5,491 bases of DNA, from contig CAZMGD010000177.1 of NCBI GenBank assembly GCA_964565705.1, positions 1-5,491 of the forward strand. Reading direction: 5' to 3'. The stretch's first letter is position 1; the number at the start of each line of letters is the position of its first letter. Below, one piece after another: positions 1 to 5,071 of the stretch. Origin of the DNA: CAZMGD01 sp964565705 (lineage in GTDB: Bacteria > Actinomycetota > Acidimicrobiia > Acidimicrobiales > Ilumatobacteraceae). The position numbers and the translations under genes are program-made. Under the pieces are notes generated by a model. The model was not told the DNA's origin. It did not search any database and saw nothing but the letters and a program-made list of their open reading frames with translations.

Positions 1-1
1 C

Positions 2-625
2 GGTCTGATCACCGGCATGTTGTTCTTCCTCGCCGGCTCGGTGAAGGACCGCTACCACACGCTCGAGATCAAGCGCCTCTCCGGCCTGCTCCGGCAGGTC
101 CCCCACCTCGGCTGGCTACTCGGCTTCGCAGCGATGGCCTCGCTCGGCCTGCCCGGTCTCGCCGGGTTCTGGGGCGAGTTCCCGGCGTTGCTGTCCGCGT
201 ACTCGCCGCGCTTCGACGAGGAGATCTTCCGGGTGTACCTCGTCGTCGCCGCGATCGGCACCGTGTTCGCCGCCGCCTACCTGCTCTGGTTGTTCCAGCG
301 CACGGCGATGGGTGAGCCGACCGCCGAGTTCGCCGGCCTCGGCGCCGACGAGCACGACGCCCATGGGCACGGCCACGACGCGCACGACGCGCATGCCCCG
401 GTCGTCGCCCACTCCCTGAGCGCCGCCGCCAACGAGTTCGATCATGGCGACGATCGCGACGATCACGCCGAGCACGAGAAGATCCACGACGTCGGCCTGT
501 TCGAGTGGCTCGCGTGGACGCCGTTCATCGTCGGCATCGTCGTGCTCGGCATCTACCCGCAGCTGCTGTTCAAGATCACCGACCCCGCCGTGACCGGCCT
601 GCTCACCCGGACGTTCGGGAACTGA
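2..625 (+). CDS. nuoM: NADH-quinone oxidoreductase subunit M, C-terminal part (5' end outside window)
   Basis: This is the C-terminal part of NuoM, an antiporter-like proton-pumping subunit in the membrane arm of respiratory complex I. The reading frame is open from base 2, so the gene begins upstream; the ATG at 17 is internal. Counting from that methionine, residues 31-62 hold the conserved broken-helix segment ASLGLPGLAGFWGEF; its Glu54 (codon 176-178) matches the essential TM12 glutamate of E. coli NuoM (Glu407). A helix follows at about 71-94 and a last helix at about 163-186, with the family-like stretch HDVGLFEWLAWTPF before it. Between these two helices sits an unusually long His/Asp-rich loop (about residues 111-159), described separately. 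The stop codon TGA (623-625) overlaps the ATG of nuoN, so the two are probably translationally coupled in one nuo operon. The subunit could be confused with NuoL or an Mrp antiporter, but the GEF motif and the nuoN neighbour favour NuoM. Confidence 0.93.
   Translation, partial: GLITGMLFFLAGSVKDRYHTLEIKRLSGLLRQVPHLGWLLGFAAMASLGLPGLAGFWGEFPALLSAYSPRFDEEIFRVYLVVAAIGTVFAAAYLLWLFQRTAMGEPTAEFAGLGADEHDAHGHGHDAHDAHAPVVAHSLSAAANEFDHGDDRDDHAEHEKIHDVGLFEWLAWTPFIVGIVVLGIYPQLLFKITDPAVTGLLTRTFGN
353..391 (+). repeat. 9-bp tandem repeat coding for His-Asp-Ala
   Basis: CACGACGCG occurs twice head to tail at 374-382 and 383-391. A one-base variant, CACGACGCC, lies at 353-361. Each unit is exactly three codons (His-Asp-Ala), so copy number can change without breaking the nuoM frame. 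This fits growth of the His-rich loop by slippage or local duplication. Confidence 0.8.
447..464 (+). repeat. Second 9-bp tandem repeat in the same NuoM loop
   Basis: GCGACGATC is repeated perfectly at 447-455 and 456-464, and encodes part of GDDRDDH. It differs from the repeat about 55 bases upstream, so two short in-frame duplications appear to have built this loop independently. Confidence 0.75.
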
Positions 626-2142
626 TGCTCGGCGCGCTCCTCGCCGCATCGCCTGATGGGTGGTCGACCCCGAAGGTCGACTACTTCGCGATCGCGCCCG
701 AGATCGTGGTCGCCGCTGGCATCTGCCTGGTGATCATGCTCGACCTCTTCCTCGAGGAATCGAAGAAGTGGATGACCGCAGCGATCTCGGGCTTCGTGCT
801 GCTCGGTGCGGTCGTCCCCGTCGTCGCGCTCGGCCTCGACAGCGACCTGCCCCGCTCGATGTTCGATGGGCGCTACGTCGTCGACGACTTCAGCGTCATC
901 TTCAAGGTGTTCTTCCTGCTCGCCGGCTACGTCGTCGTGCTGATGTCGCAGCAGTACGTCGAGGACGGCGACTACTACGAGGGCGAGTACTACGCGCTGC
1001 TGTTGACGTCGGTGCTCGGCATGATGATCATGCCGTCGGCCCGCGACCTGATCACGATCTTCGTCGCCCTCGAGACGCTGGCCATCCCCACCTACATGCT
1101 CGCCTCGTGGCGCAAGCGCGACAACCGCAGCAACGAGGCCGGCATGAAGTACTACCTGCTCGGCGTGTTCTCGTCGGCGGTGATGCTCTACGGCATGAGC
1201 CTGCTGTACGGCGCCACGGGCTCGACCAAGCTGACCGACATCGGCACGGCGCTCAGCGGCGAGGGCCAGTTCAGCAAGGTCGCCGCGCTGGCGGTCGTGT
1301 TCGTGCTCGTCGGGTTCGCGTTCAAGGTGTCCGCGGTGCCGTTCCACTCGTGGGCACCCGACGTCTACGAGGGCGCACCGACGCCGATCACCGCCTACCT
1401 GTCGGTCTCCTCGAAGGCGGCCGGCTTCGTCGCCCTCGTGACGCTCGTGTACATCGGCTTCCCGCAGGTGCAGGACACGTGGCAGCCGTTCTTCTGGGTG
1501 CTCGCCGTGCTGACGATGACGGTCGGCAACGTGCTCGCGCTACGCCAGCACAACGTCGTGCGCATGTTCGCCTACTCGTCGATCAGCCAGGCCGGGTTCA
1601 TCCTGATGCCGCTCGCCGTCGCCGCCGACGCGGCCAAGCCCGCGCTGGAGTCGGTGGTCACCTACCTGTTCGTGTACGCGGCGACCAACCTCGGGGCGTT
1701 CGCCGTGATCATCGCCGTCGCCCGCAAGACCCGCAGCGGCGAGATCAGCAGCTACGGCGGCCTGATGTCGTACGCGCCCGGCCTCGCGGTGCTGATGACG
1801 CTGTTCCTCGCGTCGCTCGCCGGCATCCCCCCGTGGGGTGGGTGGATCGGGAAGTTCACCGCGTTCCGCGCCACGCTCGACGCCGGCACCGGGTGGGGCT
1901 ACACGCTGGCCGTCATCGCGGCGGTCAACTCGGTGATCGCGTTCGGCTACTACGGCAACCTGATGCGCGAGATGTGGATGCGCCCGCCGCCCGACGGCGA
2001 CACCGCGCCGATCCGCACTCCGTCATCGCTCGGCCTCGCGCTCGGCATCACCACGATCGCGACGCTCGCCCTCGGCATCCTGCCTGGCCTCATCACTCAC
2101 TTCGGCGACCTCGCCAGCCTCGCCGGCGCCACCGCCCCCTGA
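625..2142 (+). CDS. nuoN: NADH-quinone oxidoreductase subunit N
   Basis: Complete 505-residue NuoN, the antiporter-like subunit of complex I nearest the quinone-side module, which helps move protons across the cytoplasmic membrane during NADH oxidation. The protein is almost wholly hydrophobic, as expected for about 14 helices. The conserved charged residues are all present: Glu150 in FVALETLAIPTYML, Lys234 in FAFKVSAVPFHSWAPDVYEG, Lys264 in SVSSKAAGF and Lys410 in IPPWGGWIGKF. These match E. coli Glu133, Lys217, Lys247 and Lys395 with nearly constant offsets of 15-17. LRQHNVVRMFAYSSISQAGF (307-325 region) is also typical of the family. The length is close to the usual 480-510. The frame is open further upstream to 505, but that part lies inside nuoM and does not look like NuoN. 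The ATG at 625 overlaps the nuoM stop as TGATG and has only a weak upstream GGGA, which fits translational coupling. This is the last recognisable nuo gene here. Confidence 0.96.
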   Translation: MLGALLAASPDGWSTPKVDYFAIAPEIVVAAGICLVIMLDLFLEESKKWMTAAISGFVLLGAVVPVVALGLDSDLPRSMFDGRYVVDDFSVIFKVFFLLAGYVVVLMSQQYVEDGDYYEGEYYALLLTSVLGMMIMPSARDLITIFVALETLAIPTYMLASWRKRDNRSNEAGMKYYLLGVFSSAVMLYGMSLLYGATGSTKLTDIGTALSGEGQFSKVAALAVVFVLVGFAFKVSAVPFHSWAPDVYEGAPTPITAYLSVSSKAAGFVALVTLVYIGFPQVQDTWQPFFWVLAVLTMTVGNVLALRQHNVVRMFAYSSISQAGFILMPLAVAADAAKPALESVVTYLFVYAATNLGAFAVIIAVARKTRSGEISSYGGLMSYAPGLAVLMTLFLASLAGIPPWGGWIGKFTAFRATLDAGTGWGYTLAVIAAVNSVIAFGYYGNLMREMWMRPPPDGDTAPIRTPSSLGLALGITTIATLALGILPGLITHFGDLASLAGATAP

Positions 2143-2153
2143 CCCCACCTTCG

Positions 2154-2201
2154 TTCTCGGGAGCGTTTTGGCTGCTCTGGCAGCCAAAACACTCCCGAGA
2201 A
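2154..2201. repeat. 48-base palindrome (copy 1) after nuoN; repeat element or terminator
   Basis: The arms 2154-2175 and 2180-2201 pair over 22 positions with a single C/A mismatch (2164 with 2191), around a four-base TCTG loop. The outer part is TTCTCGGGAG / CTCCCGAGAA and the inner part GTTTTGGCTGC / GCAGCCAAAAC. A further CCACC (2145-2149) and GGTGG (2203-2207) could extend the stem across a small asymmetric bulge. It starts 11 bases after the nuoN stop, so it may end or stabilise the nuo transcript. There is no T-run after the stem, so a classical intrinsic terminator is not shown. A second palindrome of the same length with the same outer arms lies at 3148-3195, pointing to a dispersed REP-like family. 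Confidence 0.85.
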
Positions 2202-2228
2202 GGGTGGATCGCTGGGACGGATTCGGGA

Positions 2229-2257
2229 CTGACCGCCCGCTTCCGGGACCGTACCGT
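2229..2257 (+). promoter_or_regulatory. Putative promoter giving a leaderless transcript
   Basis: CTGACC (2229-2234) resembles a -35 box. It is followed by a 17-base spacer and TACCGT (2252-2257), which fits the actinobacterial TANNNT -10 pattern. The -10 ends only six bases before the ATG at 2264, and no Shine-Dalgarno is visible there, so transcription would begin at or next to the start codon. The -35 has four of six consensus bases, so the call rests mostly on geometry. Confidence 0.4.
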
Positions 2258-2263
2258 TGACCC

Positions 2264-3127
2264 ATGCCGGGCACGGGCTGGCTCTGGAAGCTGTACATCT
2301 TCGGTGGTCTCGCCCTGTGGATCGGCGCGGTCGTGGCCGTCTCGTCGCGCTCTGAGCCCAAGGATCAGGCGGGCCCGGTCCGCCTGACGGCGACGATCGG
2401 CGGCGCGGTCTTCTTCGGCGGCCTGTTCCTGATCTCGTTTCTCCAGATCCGGCGGGCCAGCACGCGCCGAGCGAGCGACCTGTACGAACGGTTGGCGGTG
2501 GCACCGATCCCGAAGGGAGCGAAGACGCCGGCGCGAACGATGTCGACGATCGCCTACGTCTACCTCGCGTTCGGGGTTCTCGTCACCGGTGGTGCGCTGG
2601 GGGCCGGAGCGCTGGGCGACGACGGGATCGCGCGCTGGATCCTGTGGGGTGTCTTGGCCCTGGTCGTGGTCTGGGTGCTGTACCTCTTCTTCGGGGTCTG
2701 GCGGCAGGTGTTCCGGGCGACCGACGACGCGATGGCGCCGCTCGGGCTGCGTGTCACCGGGCAGCCGTCGTACCTGCCGAACATCGTCGGTGGCGGTGGA
2801 CACCTCGAGGGCGCGGTCGTCTACGAGGGCGTGCGCCACGGGCGGCGCGTGCGCGTCGAGCACTGGACGGGCGACGCGATCACCGCGATCGAGCTCCCTC
2901 CGCCGGACGGGGCACCGCCGGGCTGGTCGGCGCCGGTCGTCGTGCCGCGGTCCGTCGAGGAGATGACGGTGCTGACCGGCGAACCGGTCACATCCTGGCG
3001 CAAGGTCGCCGTGGAGGCGGCCAACGGCGCCGTCACCGTCCACCGCAGCGGCAACGGCGCAGGTGGCTGGATGCTCGCCGACCTCCTCCTCGCCGAGTCC
3101 GTCGCCACCCGCGGTGCGGCCCCCTAA
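2264..3127 (+). CDS. Unrecognised four-helix membrane protein with soluble C-terminal domain
   Basis: I do not recognise the family of this 287-residue protein. Four hydrophobic helices are predicted at about residues 8-26, 41-61, 94-115 and 122-146, in two pairs. The loop between the pairs (62-93) is rich in Arg and Lys (RRASTRRASDLYERL), which suggests a cytoplasmic loop, and so places both termini in the cytoplasm. Residues about 150-287 form a soluble domain starting with a conserved-looking LGLRVTGQPSYLPNIVGGGG, then a short beta-rich part with GRRVRVEHW and a Pro-rich turn (PPPDGAPPGW). No catalytic motif is evident. The ATG was chosen because the first helix begins right after it and because a -10-like box lies six bases upstream; there is no Shine-Dalgarno, so the mRNA may be leaderless. 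It stands between the nuo operon and midA and ends 15 bases before the next possible ATG. A link with complex I is only positional. Codon usage looks like that of its neighbours. Confidence 0.75.
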   Translation: MPGTGWLWKLYIFGGLALWIGAVVAVSSRSEPKDQAGPVRLTATIGGAVFFGGLFLISFLQIRRASTRRASDLYERLAVAPIPKGAKTPARTMSTIAYVYLAFGVLVTGGALGAGALGDDGIARWILWGVLALVVVWVLYLFFGVWRQVFRATDDAMAPLGLRVTGQPSYLPNIVGGGGHLEGAVVYEGVRHGRRVRVEHWTGDAITAIELPPPDGAPPGWSAPVVVPRSVEEMTVLTGEPVTSWRKVAVEAANGAVTVHRSGNGAGGWMLADLLLAESVATRGAAP

Positions 3128-3128
3128 C

Positions 3129-3134
3129 TAACCT
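3129..3134 (+). promoter_or_regulatory. Possible -10 box before midA
   Basis: TAACCT matches TANNNT and ends eight bases before the ATG at 3143, which would allow a leaderless start there. No convincing -35 is visible at the right distance and the box sits next to the previous stop codon, so readthrough from the upstream gene is equally possible. Confidence 0.2.
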
Positions 3135-3142
3135 CCCCCGCC

Positions 3143-4240
3143 ATGCGTTCTCGGGAGCAAATCGGGCGTCAGGACGCCGCCAACGCTCCCGAGAACGAGG
3201 GCGCGCTGGGGGATGTGGCCGCTGCGGTGGCTGCGGACGGGCCGATCCCGTTCGACCGGTACCTCGACATCGTGCTGTACGGGCCGCACGGCTTCTACTC
3301 CGGTGCCGGATCAGCGGGGCGGCGGGGTGGCGACTTCATCACGTCGCCGGAAGTCGGTCCGCTGTACGGCGAGGTCCTCGCGCGGGCGCTCGACGGCTGG
3401 TGGGACGAGCTCGACCGGCCCGACCCGTTCACGGTGGTCGAGGTGGGAGCGGGGCCTGGCACCCTGGCCAGGTCGGTGCTCGGCGCAGTCCCGGCGTGCG
3501 CGGGCGCGCTGAGCTACGTCGCCGTCGAGGTCGCAGCAGCGCAGCGCGACCGTCACCCCGGCGGCGTCGAGTCCGTGGCGGAGCTGCCCGACGGCGGGTT
3601 CACCGGTGTGATCCTCGCCAACGAGCTGCTCGACAACCTGCCGTTCCGACTGGCCGTCTTCGACGGGCGGTGGCGTGAGGCGTTCGTGGACGTGCAGCAG
3701 GGCAGATGCATGGAGGTGCTCGGCGGCGTGATCGACCCGCAGCCCTGTCCCGCTGGCCTGGCGGTCGCCCACGGTGCACGGATCCCGGTGCAGGAGCGTG
3801 CCGGCGCGTGGGTGCTCGACGCCCGCTCGCGGCTCGACCGGGGCCGGGTCGTGGTGCTCGATTACTGCACCCCGCGCACGGCCCAGCTCGCGCTCCAGCC
3901 GTGGCGGGAGTGGCTGCGCACGTATCGCGCTCACGGCCGGGGCTCGCACTACCTCAGCGACCCCGGCCGCCAGGATGTGACGGCTCAGGTCGCGCTCGAC
4001 CAGCTCGCGATGGCCGCCGGCGAACCCGACGCGGTCCGTTCCCAGGCGCAGTTCCTCCAACGGTGGGGGATCGAGGCGCTGGTCGAGGAGGGCCGCCGGG
4101 TGTGGATCGAGCGCGCCGCCCGACCGGATCTGCGGGCGATGAAGATGCGCAGCCGGGTGAGTGAAGCCGAGGCGTTGCTCGACCCCGCAGGCCTCGGCGC
4201 GTTCACCGTGCTCGAGTGGACGGTGGGGGCCGCGGGCTGA
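3143..4240 (+). CDS. midA: SAM-dependent methyltransferase, MidA/NDUFAF7 (DUF185) family
   Basis: A class I methyltransferase of the MidA/NDUFAF7 family, 365 residues from the first ATG. The family hallmarks appear in order: GPIPFDRYLDIVLYGPHGFY (33-52), GGDFITSPEVGPLYGE (62-77), the SAM-binding glycine loop VEVGAGPGTLA (99-109), ANELLDNLP (159-167), and a late segment with DPGRQDVTAQV (273-283). In animals NDUFAF7 symmetrically dimethylates an arginine of complex I subunit NDUFS2; the substrate of bacterial members is not generally established. The start is doubtful. Residues 2-19 are encoded by palindrome copy 2 (3146-3197), and the ATG at 3143 has no Shine-Dalgarno; the family normally begins about 10-20 residues before GPIPF. 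In-frame alternatives are CTG 3206, GTG 3215 and GTG 3227, with GAGGG at 3197-3201 and GGGGG at 3208-3212 upstream. The coordinates given are the longest form. It may be co-transcribed with the gene ending at 3127. Family assignment is firm; function and start are not. Confidence 0.9.
   Translation: MRSREQIGRQDAANAPENEGALGDVAAAVAADGPIPFDRYLDIVLYGPHGFYSGAGSAGRRGGDFITSPEVGPLYGEVLARALDGWWDELDRPDPFTVVEVGAGPGTLARSVLGAVPACAGALSYVAVEVAAAQRDRHPGGVESVAELPDGGFTGVILANELLDNLPFRLAVFDGRWREAFVDVQQGRCMEVLGGVIDPQPCPAGLAVAHGARIPVQERAGAWVLDARSRLDRGRVVVLDYCTPRTAQLALQPWREWLRTYRAHGRGSHYLSDPGRQDVTAQVALDQLAMAAGEPDAVRSQAQFLQRWGIEALVEEGRRVWIERAARPDLRAMKMRSRVSEAEALLDPAGLGAFTVLEWTVGAAG
3146..3197. repeat. Palindromic repeat (copy 2) across the midA 5' end
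   Basis: CGTTCTCGGGAGC (3146-3158) and GCTCCCGAGAACG (3185-3197) form a perfect 13-bp stem. On the same axis GGCGTC (3165-3170) and GACGCC (3173-3178) form an inner stem, separated from the outer one by a symmetric six-by-six unpaired loop. The TTC...GAA core (3148-3195) is 48 bases, exactly as in copy 1 at 2154-2201, and the outer eleven bases on the left are identical. The inner sequences differ but both pair. In the midA frame it would encode a stretch including RSREQ and NAPENE. Confidence 0.85.
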
Positions 4241-4261
4241 TCGGCACCGCAGGGTGTCGCC

Positions 4262-4267
4262 TACGAT
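4262..4267 (+). promoter_or_regulatory. Putative -10 box, leaderless start of the DUF4190-like gene
   Basis: TACGAT fits the TANNNT -10 pattern and ends six bases before the ATG at 4274, the same spacing as seen before the gene at 2264. No Shine-Dalgarno precedes the ATG. A -35 is weak at best: CTGATC at 4237-4242 overlaps the midA stop with a long 19-base spacer. Confidence 0.4.
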
Positions 4268-4273
4268 GCCGGC

Positions 4274-4984
4274 ATGTCCGACCCGCCTCCGCGATCGACG
4301 TGGGAGGGGCAAGGGTCGAGCTGGCAGGGCCGGACCAGCGACTACTCGATGTCCTACCCGCGCCCGGCGTTCCGTCTGGCGTCGCCCTCGCAACCGCGCC
4401 TCAACCGGCTCGCTCTCGCGTCGGTCGTGTTCGCGGTGCTGTGGGGCTTCGGCATCGGTTCGCTGCTGGCGATCGCGTTCGGCGTCGTGGCCAAGAAGCA
4501 GATCCGCCGGCGCCGCCAGTCCGGCCGACGCATGGCCAGCGTCGGCATCGTCCTCGGTGCCATCGGCCTGGTCACCACGGCGGTCGCCGGATTGCTCATC
4601 GTGTTCTTCGACGACAGCGGGAGCGTCGGCGACGAGGCCGCGATCGCCGATGTCGTCATCGCGACGTGCGCCGTCGATCCGGCCACGGGCACGGTCAGCG
4701 CCGGCTTGACCATCACCAACTCGACCGCGGTCGTGTCCAACTACCTGATCACCCTCGACATCGCCGAGGGGGATGGGAAGGAGGTGGGCGAGGCCTACGC
4801 GACAGCGAGCCAGGTGGCACCCGGGGCGGCGACGTCGGTGATCGCCGCGTCCGAGGTGACGCAGGTGGTCGCGCCGACGTGCACGGTCGCCACGGTCACC
4901 CGGTACGCAGCGCCCGGAGCGGTCGATCCGGCCGCGACGACGGTCGCTGCGGCGACGGTTCCGGCGACTGCTGCGGGCGGCTGA
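4274..4984 (+). CDS. DUF4190-like membrane protein with predicted extracytoplasmic domain
   Basis: A 236-residue protein. Residues 1-43 are polar and rich in Ser, Pro and Tyr, as in many actinobacterial cytoplasmic tails. Residues about 44-112 hold two hydrophobic helices (46-72 and 88-112) joined by a very basic turn KKQIRRRRQSGRRMA, which is the layout of DUF4190: LALASVVFAV at the front, GIVLGAIGLV in the second helix. With the basic turn in the cytoplasm, the opposite ends of the helices face outward, but a two-helix hairpin would put both tails on one side, so the topology is unsettled. Residues 113-212 look like a small beta-rich domain (GTVSAGLTITNSTAVVSNY, then VAPGAATSV), similar in style to FxLYD/Ig-like surface domains, with Cys132 and Cys203 placed for a possible disulfide. 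The C-terminal tail is low-complexity Ala/Thr/Pro. No enzyme motif is present and I cannot assign a role. It starts 33 bases after midA and probably has its own promoter. Confidence 0.78.
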   Translation: MSDPPPRSTWEGQGSSWQGRTSDYSMSYPRPAFRLASPSQPRLNRLALASVVFAVLWGFGIGSLLAIAFGVVAKKQIRRRRQSGRRMASVGIVLGAIGLVTTAVAGLLIVFFDDSGSVGDEAAIADVVIATCAVDPATGTVSAGLTITNSTAVVSNYLITLDIAEGDGKEVGEAYATASQVAPGAATSVIAASEVTQVVAPTCTVATVTRYAAPGAVDPAATTVAAATVPATAAGG

Positions 4985-5006
4985 GGCAGGCTCGCTCCCA
5001 CCGTCA

Positions 5007-5012
5007 TAAGGT
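5007..5012 (+). promoter_or_regulatory. Putative -10 box of acsA
   Basis: TAAGGT is a good TANNNT -10 match in an 87-base gap. Transcription would start near 5019, giving a leader of about 53 bases that opens with the hairpin at 5019-5040. No convincing -35 is seen about 17 bases upstream, so an activator-dependent promoter or a chance match both remain possible. Confidence 0.4.
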
Positions 5013-5018
5013 ACGGAT

Positions 5019-5040
5019 CGCCCACCGGGGGAGGTGGGCG
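5019..5040 (+). promoter_or_regulatory. Perfect hairpin in the presumed acsA leader
   Basis: CGCCCACC (5019-5026) and GGTGGGCG (5033-5040) pair perfectly over eight bases around a GGGGGA loop. It lies between the -10 candidate and the Shine-Dalgarno, with 17 bases separating it from the latter. It could protect the 5' end of the mRNA, serve as a protein-binding operator, or end transcription of the gene before; the absence of a T-run argues against a classical intrinsic terminator. Confidence 0.6.
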
Positions 5041-5057
5041 CCGGATCGAGACCAGTC

Positions 5058-5065
5058 GGAAGGGA
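5058..5065 (+). promoter_or_regulatory. Strong Shine-Dalgarno that fixes the acsA start
   Basis: GGAAGGGA lies six bases upstream of the ATG at 5072. It is the only clear Shine-Dalgarno in the window, and contrasts with the apparently leaderless starts at 2264 and 4274. Confidence 0.8.
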
Positions 5066-5071
5066 CCCGAG

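Larger units (their letters stand above)
353..487 (+). other. Histidine/aspartate-rich loop inside NuoM
   Basis: The segment encodes 45 residues of which 11 are histidine and many are Asp or Glu, in runs such as HDAHGHGHDAHDAHA and DHGDDRDDHAEHEKIH. It joins the last two predicted membrane helices of NuoM. The family topology, and an arginine right after the preceding helix, suggest that it faces the cytoplasm (inference). HxH spacing of this kind is typical of metal-binding loops in zinc transporters and metallochaperones, but nothing here shows that this loop binds metal. The reading frame stays intact across it. Confidence 0.85.

Noticed and set aside
505..624. Upstream extension of nuoN by 40 codons
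   Set aside because: It lies wholly inside the nuoM C-terminus in another frame and its Arg/His-rich translation is unlike a NuoN N-terminus; ATG 625 fits the family and the overlap with the nuoM stop.
2154..2201. Copy 1 palindrome as a proven rho-independent terminator
   Set aside because: The stem is strong but no T-run follows it, and the same outer arms recur at a gene start (3148-3195), so I list it as a repeat with only possible terminator activity.
660..2387. A 575-codon plus-strand frame overlapping nuoN
   Set aside because: It is a shifted-frame shadow of nuoN, highly Arg-rich, with no hydrophobic helices or motifs.
2145..3197. The two palindromes as a CRISPR array or insertion-sequence ends
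   Set aside because: There are only two copies with nearly 1 kb between them, no regular spacers, and no transposase or cas gene between them; the intervening gene looks like an ordinary membrane protein.
2644..3678. A 344-codon plus-strand frame overlapping the membrane protein and midA
   Set aside because: It overlaps both supported genes in another frame and shows only Arg/Gly/Ala-rich low-complexity translation.
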